Below are positions 1 through 18,526 of a stretch of 64,000 nt of DNA, piece by piece. Origin of the DNA: Phaeosaccion multiseriatum (lineage: Eukaryota > Ochrophyta, other classes). Below the pieces are notes generated by a model, which did no database searches, was not told the origin of the DNA, and saw nothing but the letters and a program-made list of their open reading frames with translations. Position 1 is the stretch's first letter; each line of letters starts with the position of its first letter. The position numbers were made by a program, and so were the translations under genes. Location of the stretch: contig OZ218950.1 in the NCBI GenBank assembly GCA_965112735.1, positions 3,162,001-3,226,000 on the forward strand, given 5' to 3'.

Positions 1-264
1 GAGTGCCATCTATGGTATGATAGGATCCATGGCCAGGCAAGGAAAAGAAAAGGGGTAGGGAAGTGGGTGGCAGTGGGGAAAGGATGGCTGAGGGCGGTTG
101 TCCAAGACGCACGGTTTGCCTGTTTCCTTTCCAGTCTCTTCTCCACGCTCTGCCTGTTTTCTTTCCTTACTCTTCTCCCAGCAGCAGCTGCCTGCCAACA
201 AAACCAACCACACACAAAACCCCAACACAAAAACAAAAAAACACGGCCACCACCGCCACCACAG

Positions 265-1569
265 GTGCCCAACGCGGACTGGATCAGCGCCGACCGCACC
301 GGTTTGACCCTCAACGACGCCACCTCCGCCGCTTTCGCCATGGACATCGACTGGAGCAAGTGCGACGTCACCACCTACTCATGGCAGAAGGTGCTCGGCG
401 GGGAGGGCGCGCACGGCGTCATGATCCTCTCTCCTCGGGCGGTGGAGCGGCTCGAGTCCTTTGTGCCCGAGAACAGGCCCCTGCCCAAGATCTTCCGCAT
501 GGTCAAGAAGGGCAAGGTGCGTGCGTGGGGATAGGTGTCAGGACAGTAGGGTGGGGTGCCTCCACTTTGGTTGTCAGGTGGACCATCGGATGTCTCTTCC
601 TTTTTCACGCCCTCCTCTCCTCTCCTCTCCTCTCCTCCCCAGGTGGACCGGTCCATCTTTGAGGGCAGCACCATCAACACTCCCTCCATGCTGTGTGTGG
701 AGGACTACCTCGATGCCCTAGCCTGGTCCGACTCAGTGGGCGGCCTGCAGGGCCTCATCAAGCGCAGCAACGCAAACTTTGGGGTGCTCGAGGACTTTGT
801 CGAGACCAATGATTTCGTTGACTTCTTGGCCAAGGACCCCGCCACCAGGTGCGTGCATCCCAGTCACAGATAGGGGAGAGGAAAGAGAGGAAGAGGGTAT
901 ATGTGGAGGGGTACGGGCATGCATGCATAGATAGGCAACCCCCCAGAAAAGCACTTCGTTTCCCCAAAGTTTTTTTATGGCTTTCTTTTGTCTCGCAGAA
1001 GTGCAAGTTATGCAGTAGAACTACGGAAATGTCGACCTGCACACCCCACCTGGCTCCGCACACCTTTGCAGCTGCTTACACCTTGTCTTACACGGTTTCA
1101 CCACGATGCTCACCCTCCCTCTGTCCCTCCCTTCCCTTGGCTCGACAGGTCCAACACGAGCGTGTGCCTGGAGGTGAAGGACATCAACCCCGAGGGCGTC
1201 AAGAAGATGGTGGGACTGCTCGAGAAGGAGGGCGTGGCCTATGACGTGGGCAGCTACAGAGACGCCCCACCGGGACTCCGCATTTGGTGAGTTAGAGAGC
1301 GAGCGATGTCGAGCCTCAAGTGAGACAGAGGAAGGGAGGCAGTATTTGACACCCAAGTCGTTGTGCTGTCATACGATTCTTGCCTTCCATTTCTTCTCCT
1401 CCCCCCATATCCCGCCACTGCCACCGCTTGTTGACTCGCCCTCTCTTGCCGTTTGACGGTCTTCCCTTCCATCTGCTGCTGCAGGTGCGGAGCCACGGTG
1501 GACAAGGAGGACGTGGAGGCTTTGGTACCTTGGTTGGAGTGGGCATACACAGAGGCCAAGTCTCAATAG
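265..1569 (+). CDS. phosphoserine aminotransferase, 3' part (partial)
   Basis: PLP-dependent transaminase of the serine pathway, interconverting 3-phosphohydroxypyruvate/glutamate and phosphoserine/2-oxoglutarate. Four exons fit with conserved phase: 265-516, 643-848, 1149-1286 and 1485-1569 (TAG). The first visible exon opens after a CCACAG acceptor, so the N-terminal half lies upstream of the window. The peptide has the segments [24 protein letters not shown] (its Lys is the probable Schiff-base residue), [18 protein letters not shown] and [10 protein letters not shown], an order typical of the Methanosarcina/alphaproteobacterial-type enzyme rather than the common SerC type. The C-terminus is intact ([13 protein letters not shown]). 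Bases 1-264 are read as the preceding intron. Family assignment is by remembered motif pattern. Confidence 0.85.
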
Positions 1570-2460
1570 TCATACGGTGTGCGTCACTCGGCTCGACTCC
1601 AAGACAAAAGGCCGACAGGACACCCCTGTCGTCTTACACATGTGATTTACAGCCCTTCCGCAAGTAAAGGAGGAAACCAATTTTGATAAGAATGGGACGA
1701 GTGGGAAAATGAAAACACGGGCCAGAACGTTTCTCTCGCTTTAACTTTGTCCTATGCGCTGCTGCTGCTTCTTGTGGTGGATCGGCTCTACTGCCCCAAA
1801 GTCCTGCTCTCATCAGCAATCCACGTTAGCAAGGTCTTCGGGCGGAGAGGATGCGGAGGAGCTACTCCCTCGTTCACCACGTCAGACCCCTGACATCGTC
1901 TTGATGTTGGCCGCCCTCTTGTGTCGCCCCCGCTTCTCCTACTAGTAGACCTTGTCCTACGCTTCTTCCGGCGGTTCTTGCGAAGGTCCCACCGTGGCAA
2001 ATCCCCTCCCCCGCCAGCTCCATACTTGTGCTTGTTTATTGCTTGCTGGACATATCCTTCGACTTCTCAGTGTCCAGCAGGGTTCCCTCGCCTTGATTCT
2101 GCGTAGTGCTCACAACCAGATAAACAGACTCAAATAGGACATTTAACATCCAATCATCTGCCGCAAGCTATCTTCTACCATGGACTCGAGGCAAGGTTAC
2201 ACTATCGAGTGTCGCCCTCCCCTCTTCGGTTCCATCGCTTGCCCTCTGTTTGTCATTCGCCTCGTCCACTGGCGTCTCACGAGCCTCAAGCTCCCCATTG
2301 CTGCACGTTGTCAATTGACCGTAGCAGCATCGTAGTGCCCCAGTCTTTGCTAGTCTCACACGACTGCCGACTGACACATACGCACACTATATCTACCCAC
2401 CTCTCCTTCGCATAATCTACATTCAGCAACACACACCTTCTATGAGCCTTTCTTTCTATC
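1570..2460. other. intergenic stretch, no gene seen
   Basis: About 0.9 kb between the aminotransferase stop and the palindrome. Only short, non-conserved open frames were seen on either strand. It may hold the 3' UTR of the aminotransferase and flanking sequence of the adjacent retroelement zone, but no terminal repeats could be recognised. Confidence 0.5.
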
Positions 2461-2502
2461 TAAACCTGAAAGGACGAGATGTAATCCCGAGCCAACTCAA
2501 GT

Positions 2503-2976
2503 CTAGGCTTCCACGCTCTCCTTCTCCTCCTCGACTCCGCTGTCGTTGTGGGTGTCGTCGGAGGGGTTGCTGATGTTGTCGCTCGATGCGCGGTGGATTT
2601 CCCCGTCGGAGTAGGTGTACGAATACGCGCTGGGTGTCGAGTTCGTGGAGTTCGTCGGCGAGTCCGGGCGGTTGAGGCACGGGCGGGTGATGCCGTTGGC
2701 GATGTCGTTGTCGGTATCGTAGGTGTCGGTGTACGTACGACTCGCGGGTGGCGAAGGGGGTGTTGGTGCTCGATAGCGCGGGTGTCGGCGAACGGGCTGT
2801 GTCAAGTTCCAGTTGTCGGCGTCCGGTTCTTCGATATCACTGGCGTCTTCAAGGCGACGCTTGTTGTCAGACTCGATGTTGGTGTTCCGAGTCGTGTGGG
2901 AGTAGCGACGGCTGTCCGTCTCGAGGATTGAGCGGCAATGTAGTCCACGCACTCGAGAAAGCCAGTGTAGTAGCAC
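2503..2976 (-). CDS. hypothetical ORF in left palindrome arm
   Basis: A 157-codon open frame lying wholly in the left arm. The product is hydrophilic, with an Arg-rich N-terminal half, a Pro-rich segment (RAPTPPSPPASRTYTD) and an acidic Ser/Asp/Asn-rich C-terminus ending SGVEEEKESVEA. Not recognised. In-frame indels between the two arms suggest past coding constraint, possibly as the C-terminal part of a transposon protein. No intact upstream domain is attached, so it may be a remnant. Confidence 0.3.
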   Translation of the reverse strand: MLLHWLSRVRGLHCRSILETDSRRYSHTTRNTNIESDNKRRLEDASDIEEPDADNWNLTQPVRRHPRYRAPTPPSPPASRTYTDTYDTDNDIANGITRPCLNRPDSPTNSTNSTPSAYSYTYSDGEIHRASSDNISNPSDDTHNDSGVEEEKESVEA

Positions 2977-3537
2977 TTGTCCTGCTCGCTGGGCCTTGCT
3001 GTTTGCTGCAATGCAGGCGGTGCCGGCGCGTTCCGCCTCGGTAATGGCGGAGTCGAGGACGGAACCGCCTGCATCGCAGCCAATAACAAGGCTCAGCGAG
3101 CAGGACAGGTGTTACTACATTGGCTTTCCCGAGTGCGTGGACTACATTGCCGCTCAATCCTCGAGACGGACAGCCGTCGCTACTCCCACACGACTCGGAA
3201 CACCAACATCGAGTCTGACAACAAGCGTCGCCTTGAAGACGCCAGTGATATCGAAGAACCGGACGCCGACAACTGGAACTTGACACAGCCCGTTCGCCGA
3301 CACCCGCGCTATCGAGCACCAACACCCCCTTCGCCACCCGCGAGTCGTACGTACACCGACAACGACATCGACAACGATATCACCTATCCGTGCATCAACC
3401 GCCCGGATTCGCCAAACTCCACACCCAGTGCATCTTCTTATACGTACTCGGACGGGGAACTCAACCGCGCACCGAGCGACAACGACAGCGACAACGACAG
3501 CGGAGTCGAGGAGGAGAAGGAGAGCGTGGAAGCCTAG
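2977..3537 (+). CDS. hypothetical ORF in right palindrome arm
   Basis: A 186-codon open frame running through the loop into the right arm. From about residue 45 it is nearly identical to the ORF of the opposite arm and ends with the same acidic tail (SGVEEEKESVEA), but is shorter by several residues in two places. Not recognised. Opposed transcripts or hairpin read-through of this locus could give double-stranded RNA; that is an inference from the symmetry only. Confidence 0.3.
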   Translation: MSCSLGLAVCCNAGGAGAFRLGNGGVEDGTACIAANNKAQRAGQVLLHWLSRVRGLHCRSILETDSRRYSHTTRNTNIESDNKRRLEDASDIEEPDADNWNLTQPVRRHPRYRAPTPPSPPASRTYTDNDIDNDITYPCINRPDSPNSTPSASSYTYSDGELNRAPSDNDSDNDSGVEEEKESVEA

Positions 3538-3690
3538 ACTTTAGTTGGCTCGGGATTAAATCTCGTCCTTTCAGGTTTAGATCGAAACTGTACCCTTGAG
3601 AGTAGAGGCAACTGCCCTAAAACCCTCAATACAGCTTCGTTTATCCACTCTCACAAGACCCCGTGTTCATTTGCTTCTATCACACTTCTC

Positions 3691-5460
3691 GTGTACGAAG
3701 TTTTCAGGGATAACACAGAAGGAAGGATAATGCCCGTTACGGAAATAGCGGAGAAATTATGGCCACCAAGGGGAACGAGAAAAGCATCTTCCCCACATCA
3801 GCCGTCCCCGTCTCTCGAAGACTTTGACGACTGGGCACGTAGCTTTACTGCCCACTGCGGACTCTGCAATGACCTCGACGACATCATCGCAGGCGTTGAG
3901 AAGCCACCACGATTCGTGCGGGCCATTTCGACCTCCCCTAAAACGATGAGGACACTCCCATGGAGCAGATTCCTCACGCCGAACTGAGCGAGGCGCAGCT
4001 TGACAAAATAGCTGCCTTCCACAAGCCAAACAAGACACTCTTTCACCGGCTGTACCTCAGCTGTGAAAACCACTCCACTGCTATAAGAAGCTGGTACTTG
4101 CCCACGGAAATGATGGCACCAGCAGCATTCGCAACGACGGCCTATACGCGCCTGGACAGCTTTGAAGGATAAATACGAGACCTCCCATGGGCCACGCATC
4201 GCACTCCTCTACGGGAGACTGCAGAACTGCCGCATGGACACCCAAGACGCTGACATGGACGCCTACTACATCCACGACCTAGAAAGGCTTAGGGACATGC
4301 CGCAACTACAAGGTGTGAGAGAGCGTAAGCGACGCTCACCTTTGCACACAGCTACTGACCGGAGTACACTCGTACTACGGTACCACGCTGCGCTTCATTC
4401 GAGCCCAGCATTGCGACTACGAAGCCGCCAAGAAGATTCTATCGGAGGCGCAACAGCAACGCCTGATCGAGCAGGCCACCAAGCGCCACAGCGCCAAACC
4501 AGACAGGAAACAAGAAGGCCGACAGGGACGCGGAGGACAAAGCACCTCACACCCTGGCCAGCAGAACAGACACCACGGCAACTCCGCCCACAGCGCGATT
4601 GCCCCCGTACACGGCCGCGGAGGAGGCGGCCGAGGCTCCGGACACAACAACAATGCCCGCCGGAACAACAACAACAGCGGTCGAGGACCATCCCGGAACA
4701 CCAACGGAGGCAACAACCGCACCAACGACACCCGACCGCGATGCTACAACTACTACAGGCGCGGGCACACAGCACAGGAGTGCCGCAGCAACCCCTACTG
4801 TGTGATATGCAAGACGGAGGGACATCGCACCCAAGATTGTACACACGACGCCCGCGGCTCCTCAAATGGAGCACGCGCACAAAGCATGATGTCCAACACT
4901 CCACCACCTACGGAGCACGTGTACGACTCCGACGACGAGACTGTCCTACTGGACACACGCCCCCCTCCTCGACGAGGGGGCGGGCGCCCCAACGCATCCA
5001 TGGCTGTCAGCATGATGGCAGCAGACGAGCACACCTCCGGACTTCGCTTCCTCGTGGACTCCGGCAGCAATCAGCACATCACCAACGTCTACACTGATCT
5101 GCTCAACGCCCGCCCCACCCACTCCGAGATCAAAGTCGGTGGCGGCACAGTGAATGCAACAGCCACCGGCGACGCCCACTTCATGCTCACCGCTTCTACC
5201 GGTGAATCGGTCTACATCACTCTTCGCGACGTCCTTTACGTCCCTCGAATGGGTGCACGCCTAATCTCGGTCCAGCGCAGCATCGATAATGGCATCAGCT
5301 GCACCATGACAAATACCCTCCTTTTTTTTTTTTTTTTACTATGGAGTACAACTTCCCTTGGAGCGCACTAACCGTCTCTTCGTTCTACACGCCCGACCGG
5401 CCGACATCTACACTACCTATATGGCCACGGTGCCTCCCTCCGAGGGGGCGAAGTGCGCTA
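3691..5460 (+). mobile_element. degraded Ty1/copia-type gag-protease fragment
   Basis: Gag-like peptides occur in shifted frames (3691-3987, 3960-4172, 4162-~4320). A long Gln/Gly/Asn/Arg-rich nucleocapsid stretch follows and leads to two zinc knuckles near 4741-4845. The second is intact (CVICKTEGHRTQDC, CX2CX4HX4C); the first has Tyr in place of its second Cys. An aspartic-protease segment follows, with the active-site triad LVDSGSNQHI and a downstream LISVQ motif, as in copia polyproteins. Coding breaks at a run of about 16 T (5322-5338), after which a short remnant continues in another frame to ~5460. No integrase or reverse transcriptase is present, so the element is truncated and inactive. 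Confidence 0.75.
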
Positions 5461-5549
5461 TAGTACTAGCGCCCAAAGCAACAGAGCAAAGTTTGCTGTA
5501 TCACCAACACCAGCACAAAGATTCACATCATTCGCGGGGTGGCCGCGAA

Positions 5550-8036
5550 ATGTCCGAGAAAGCTGCTTCGAGGGCGCGCGAAAGCGTATGTGGCGCACTT
5601 GGGGTTGGTATGCTCGTCGGAGCCGGGCTTGGCGTCTCGGCCATGGGCATCTTGATGGCAAGGCAGAAGCGAAAGCTTCTGCAGCTGAGAGACATGGAGG
5701 TGAGGCTAATTCCTCAATTCTTCTACCCAGAGCTACGCTGCGTCATTACTTATGTTGCTTTCTACGCCCCCCTATCTTCCTTGCTGTTCTTGCATGCCCC
5801 ACAGCGGCGTGGTCGCACATCAGCGGCGAAGGTGATGCGAGAGAGACTCAAAGACAGCTGCAAATTATCCTCCTCTGATCTGCATCTCCTCACCTCTCGG
5901 TCGTAGCTGTACTTGATGCGGTGCTGCAGTCCACCTCAACACGTAGCCCACAGTGTACCCCAGTTTGCCCAGCTATTCGCCCATACCAATGTCAAATGTG
6001 CCCATCCTCCACAGGAGCTTAGGACGGTGACGGCATCAAAGATCAATGTGGACGGCGCCCTGTTCTACCGTCCGATAGGCACGATTAGATCCTGCTTCAC
6101 CGAGTGTGTGGGCACTCCAAGGCAGGGACACTTGGGTGCGTGGCTGCTTTGATTGGATGGGGATGTGTTGTCGAATTGCGCAAGAAGGAATTGACGGCGC
6201 AATGTACATGTGTATGTATGTGTGTATGCATGTATTAATGTAAGCAGCCCCAGCAACACGCGCCGAGATATGTCTAAATCGCCAGACAATCTTGCCCGAG
6301 GCGCTGGACACCCTAGACCAGTTCAGTCACGTGTGGGTGTTCTTCGCCTTCCATCTCAACACGACGAGCAGGAACAACTCCAGGGCGCACTCGGTGAGAC
6401 CTGGGGACAAGATCATCGCCTTCTCGCCCATGGTCACTCCCCCCTTCCTCAAGCGCAAGGTCGGTCAAAGCATCCCTGTAGTGCATCTTCTTTTTCGAGT
6501 CGCGTCGCCCCTCCCCCAAACCTGGCCCCGACCCTGACCCCGACCCTGACCCTGACCGTGATACTGACCCTGAACTTGACCCTAACCCTGACTCTGACTC
6601 TGACCCTAACCCTTACCCTTACCCTGACCCTGACCCTGACCCTGACCCTGACCTTGACCCTAACCCTGACCCTGACCCTGACCCTGACCCTGACCCCGAC
6701 CCTAGCCCTGACTCTGACTCTGACCCTAACACTTACCCTGACCCCTGACCCTGACCCTGACCCTGACCGTGGCCCTGACCCCTGACCCTGACCCTGACCC
6801 TGACCGTGGCCCTGACCCTGACCCTGAACCCCGACCCTGGCCCTGACCCCGACCATAACGCCGGCCCTGGGCGTTTGTCGCGCTGCCGCCTATCCATACT
6901 GAAGGTGGGTGTGCTGGCCACACGCACCCCCCATAGGCCCAACAACCTCGGGATGTCTCTTTGCCGCCTCGAGACCGTCAAAGCGCGGGATCGAATCCTT
7001 GTGTTGGCGGGCGTGGACCTCGTTGACGGGACGCCTGTGCTGGACATCAAGCCTTACGTGAGTACATATAAGCATACGCAAGTACTCGTTGGTGCCCCCA
7101 GGCGGATGGTGATGGTGATGCCGACGAGGGTTTAGCGGTGGTGATGTGTGATGCGCTGCTGAAACTCTCCTTTGTCTTTTGAAGTAGGTGCTGGATGGTT
7201 GCTTGGTCGTTCATCACAACCTGTGATTTTGTACCAAAATTAATTATATCAAGTGCCCCCACCTCGTCGTTCCTATCTGCCTTGCTTGCGTGTCTGTCTG
7301 TCTGTCTGTCTGTCTCTGCCCATGCATACTTTCCTCCCTTCCTCCCTCCAGGTGCCTCACTATGATTGTGTGCCGGATGTTTCCGTCGCGGCGTGGATTA
7401 ACGAAGGAGCAAGGCACCGCCGCCAGATCAGCTGGAGCGACGCGGCAAGGCGACAGTTACACGATCTGCTGCCCACCATGAAGAGTGCGTGACTGTCAGT
7501 CGAAGTAAAGTACGCTTTTTGCCCTCCCAGCAAACTCGCGTTCTCAGGCATGCACGCACACACGCGAACACGAACGAGCACGGCCCTCATCCTCACTCTC
7601 TCACCAATCCTAGTCGGGGGATTCCTGCAAGTCCTGCACCCGTTGGTCCTCCGTTAAGCTGTAGCTAGCTCTATCTGACGTTCAAGCGTAATTCTCTCTG
7701 CCTTGTCTCTCTCTTCTCCTATCTCCTTCCCTCCATCTCTGTGGTATGGGGCGAACAGGCGGCATGATGAAGGGAGACGAAGCCAGGACAACCGCCGCCA
7801 TCACGCAGAGCCTCGAGGTGGACGTGAGGAGCAGCCACAAGACCAGAAAGACCGCGGAGGGCGACCGCGACCTCAGCACACTCAAGTTTGACGGGCTGTT
7901 GGTGCGCTTCGAGAGCCAGGAGGGGGACTTTGACCGAGCCACCGTTACGGGGGTGGAGCGGATACATGAGCAGGATGCAGTACGGCCACCAACAGCAGCT
8001 GGGGATATAGCTGGAGTAGGGCACGGCTGCGAGTGA
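5550..8036 (+). CDS. trmO-like: TrmO-type tRNA (adenine(37)-N6)-methyltransferase, membrane-anchored form
   Basis: SAM-dependent enzyme family that methylates N6-threonylcarbamoyl-A37 of tRNA. Six exons join in phase: 5550-5699, 6015-6135, 6248-6459, 6905-7057, 7352-7484 and 7759-8036, giving 348 residues. Signature blocks appear in order across the splice joins: YRPIGTIRSCFTE, GTPRQG, LDQFSHVWVFFAFHLN, VGVLATRTPHRPNNLGMS, VDLVDGTPVLDIKPYVP and, in the last exon, LEVDVRSSHKTRK...LKFDGLLVRFE. Residues ~15-40 form a hydrophobic, Gly-rich helix followed by basic residues, suggesting a membrane anchor or organelle signal. Typical families read RPNPIG where this has RPNNLG. The start is the ATG after copia debris; an in-frame upstream ATG at 5358 lies in that debris and was rejected. 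The intron at 6460-6904 is filled by CCCTGA repeats. Confidence 0.85.
6528..6860. repeat. (CCCTGA)n telomere-like minisatellite inside a TrmO intron
   Basis: About 330 bp of imperfect hexamers, mainly CCCTGA, with CCCTAA, CTCTGA, CCCTTA and CCGTGG variants. It fills most of the intron at 6460-6904. The hexamer is one base away from the telomere unit CCCTAA, and true CCCTAA units occur within it. Confidence 0.9.
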
Positions 8037-8453
8037 AACGAGAACGAGCCCAGCAGTGGCAGTAGAAGCAGCAGCAGCAGCAGCAACAACAACAACACTA
8101 GCAGCGGCTACGGCAGGCAGCAGTAGGACAGGTACGGAACCACCTTCCAAGAGCTGTGCATGTAAAAAAATGTCCGTGAGTATGTACATAACATACATAG
8201 CAAGCGAAGAGACTTTCTCTTCTCAGGTTGGGATAAGGGGCGATTCACCGTCTTGTTGCGAGGCTCTTGAGGTAGTAACCGCTCTCCGCACTCCGCTGCA
8301 CGCAACAAGAACATTTGGGGTATGTTTGGGAACACGGGTGGGGCTGAGTGCGTCCATATGTGCGTCTCACAACGAAAGGAGGCCACAGAAAGGCAAGCAA
8401 GACCAGTCACAACAAAGGCATCCAGACGGCAGCAGAGCCAGAGCGGCGAGTGG

Positions 8454-9278
8454 TTATCCACTTTGGTTGGGGAAGGCAGGCAGACTGATGGTGGATATTG
8501 GAGATGAAGACACAACATGGGGAACGGGGCAAGGACAAACAATACGCGACTCAGTGAACCTCTCCGTCCTCACCTGCCTCCCCGCCAAGGCGCTCTTGAC
8601 TCTCTCGGCAAGCGCATCTGCCTGCATGTCCAGCCCGTCTCTCTCCTCGATCAGTATGGGCGTCGGCAGAGTTCCTCCCTTGCCCTCTTGCTGCTGCTCT
8701 GCTTCTGCTACTGCTGAAGCTGCTGCTACGTCGTCCTGAAACATGAAAATGGCTGGTACGCCATGCTGAATGACGTCCAGCTTCACCGCAAGGTCCAGTC
8801 CTAAGCCGGTTGGTGGTACAGGGTACGTGGCAGGAGCAGACAAAGAAAAGGGAGAGAGGGTTCGGGGATTGGGGTCTGCGCGGTGTTCGAGGGGCAAGAA
8901 GGTGGGACAGTGACAGAGACGGAGAGACAGAGACAGAGACAGGCAGGCAGACAGACACACACAGAGAGAGAGAGAGGAGAGAGTCCAACGCCATGAAGCA
9001 TATGCCCTTGTGTCCCTCCGCGCACCTTCTTCGTTGTCAACGTTTATTCTATCAAGCTGTACAAGGTCCTTCACTTGGTCCGCCAGTTGCTGCCACGTGG
9101 CTTCGAACTTTTGACAGGCCCCACACAAGGCACTGTAAAACTCCACCAGGTGCACGCAGTCGTCGTCCAGCACTACCTGCTGGAAGTCAGCGGGGTTGAG
9201 GCTGCCGTGGCCGTCTTCTTGCTCTTGCCCCTTCCCCTCCTGCTCCACCTTCTGCTGCTCCTTCTCCTGCTGCTGCTC

Positions 9279-9314
<36 letters not shown>

Positions 9315-9581
9315 CTCCTCATCGTGCTGCTTCTGACGCTTCTCTATGGCTGCCTGGGCTTCTTCTTCAGCTAATTTTAACCCCCCTTCCCCCCCAAGTT
9401 GTGGTGCCGTTGGTGTCGAGTGCAATTCTTCCTTTGGTCCCTGTCTTCCACTTTCTTGCTGTTGGGGTGGGTTTGAGACTGCCACCCCCTGCCAAACACT
9501 CACCAGGTAGAAACAGAACAAGACACCAACCCCGCAATAGAGCGGTCTGAGGAGGCGTTTCCGTAGGGGCAGCGGCGTCAT
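8454..9581 (-). CDS. thioredoxin-fold protein with N-terminal membrane anchor and poly-Gln linker
   Basis: Predicted dithiol/disulfide protein, probably in the secretory or plastid envelope system. From the ATG at 9581, residues ~10-35 form a basic-then-hydrophobic signal anchor. A Glu/Gln-rich linker with a run of Gln (CTG/TTG on the plus strand, ~9255-9325) comes next, then a thioredoxin domain with strand VHLVEFYSALCGACQKF (redox motif CGAC) and the cis-Pro loop HGVPAIFMF. Exon 1 (9026-9581) joins exon 2 (from 8800) in phase at Glu-Gly. The 3' end is uncertain: a good donor lies at 8573/8572 (after AGRQ), but no later exon was recognised; reading through gives a stop at 8454 and about 300 residues. 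In-frame ATGs upstream to 9842 exist but precede no recognisable signal. Confidence 0.65.
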
Positions 9582-9984
9582 CGCTCCGTTCTCTGGGTGG
9601 GCGTTGATCAGAATAAGAAGGAGAAGAAGACAGCGCGATTGCAGCAGCGGCATACAAAGAGGGTCAAGGTCGGGTGTGGCGAGGTGATGAAGGGAGAGGG
9701 CTGCCGTGGGATATCGACGTACGCTACCTTTCCTATCGAAGTGGGGAAGAGCGCCACCACCCCCAGAGAGGCTGCTGCTGCTGCTGCTTCTCGGTGCCCC
9801 AGCCGCTGACGGTCTGAGGTATATCCCGTTCGGATAGTTCATTGAGCTTGCATCAATAGCCCTCCGTCCCAGCCCTTACATAGCGCGGGGGAAGCCAGTC
9901 TTGTGTGGGAGGCGGCGGTGGGAAAGAAATGAGAAAAATGGAGAACCAACACGTGCACATCTTCACTATCACCACACCGCTCCA

Positions 9985-10145
9985 ACACACACCGCACACA
10001 CACACACATATACACACATACACACACATACACACATACACACATACACACACGCACACACACACACACACACACACATACACACATACACACATACACA
10101 CACGCACACACACACATGATATCCACACATGCACACACACATGAT
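9985..10145. repeat. (CA)n microsatellite
   Basis: Imperfect CACACA/CATACA/CACGCA dinucleotide tract of about 160 bp between the thioredoxin-fold gene and the 3' end of the IQ/WW gene. Shorter CA runs recur near 10250. No coding signal. Confidence 0.9.
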
Positions 10146-10283
10146 TACGTAATTCTTAGGTTCGTTCCCTTATCGTAGTAGAGATGTAGAGATGGACAAA
10201 TCCATCTCTAAGCGTGCCTGTACATTTCTTACAATCTCAAGCGTGCAAGCACACACACACGTACGTCAAAACTGCACGGCATG

Positions 10284-18132
<7,849 letters not shown>

Positions 18133-18431
18133 TCAAGAGCTTGTGCGAGAGCAAGGAGTGGCCGCCTTCAAGACGAATCATGGCAGCTCCTTGCCTCACG
18201 TATGAGGGGATAGGGCATTCCCCCTTGCATGTGGTGGTGCTTCAAAATCTGACGGTTTCAAATTGCATACTATCGGCCCGAGCAAACTGGAACTGGATAT
18301 CGGCCCGAAGTCGGTTCGTCCACAATTGTAAGCACCCGTAGGGCTTTCACAAACACAAGCACAGACGCATAAGCAACTCTACACATAGACCCACAGGAGC
18401 TGCGGTCCCAAGCCAAGCAGGATACAAGACC

Positions 18432-18526
18432 AGTGAGAAAGGGTGGGTAAGGAAAGAAGGAGAGATAAAGAGAACAAGAAAGAGTGAGAAAGGGTGGGTA
18501 AGGAAAGAAGGAGAGATAAAGAGAGA
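18432..18526. repeat. 51-bp-period tandem duplication upstream of the TVP38 gene
   Basis: A 42-bp purine-rich block (agtgagaaagggtgggtaag and following) occurs at 18432 and again at 18483. It lies between the divergent IQ/WW and TVP38-like genes. The rest of 18133-18700 shows no gene; it must contain both promoters, but no motif was identified. Confidence 0.85.

Larger units (their letters stand above)
2461..3580. repeat. large imperfect palindrome (inverted duplication, ~0.5 kb arms)
   Basis: The left arm (~2461-3020) read on the minus strand matches the right arm (~3061-3580) read on the plus strand, leaving a loop of about 40 bp. The outer ends are aacctgaaaggacgag and ctcgtcctttcaggtt. 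Both arms encode nearly the same peptide outward from the centre, differing by a few substitutions and small in-frame indels in a Thr/Asp/Asn-rich stretch. The sequence could fold into a long hairpin. It abuts a copia-type gag fragment, so an origin from a retroelement or from aberrant replication is plausible but not shown. Confidence 0.9.

Noticed and set aside
4968-4992. Short hairpin (cccccctcctcgacgagggggcg) as a terminator or regulatory stem
   Set aside because: It lies in gag coding sequence of a eukaryotic retroelement, and GC-rich chance pairing is sufficient explanation.
4162-5097. 311-codon plus ORF over the retroelement
   Set aside because: Only its first ~50 codons look gag-like; from about 4340 the gag/zinc-knuckle/protease reading lies in another frame.
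6210-6785. ORF reading as Leu-Thr repeats across the hexamer array, and an Arg-Val frame on the other strand
   Set aside because: Products of the (CCCTGA)n repeat inside the TrmO intron; conserved TrmO blocks join cleanly when it is removed.
7746-8036. Separate small plus-strand gene
   Set aside because: Its peptide (LEVDVRSSHKTRK, LKFDGLLVRFE) matches the C-terminal part expected for TrmO, and an in-phase intron (7485-7758) links it to the previous exon.
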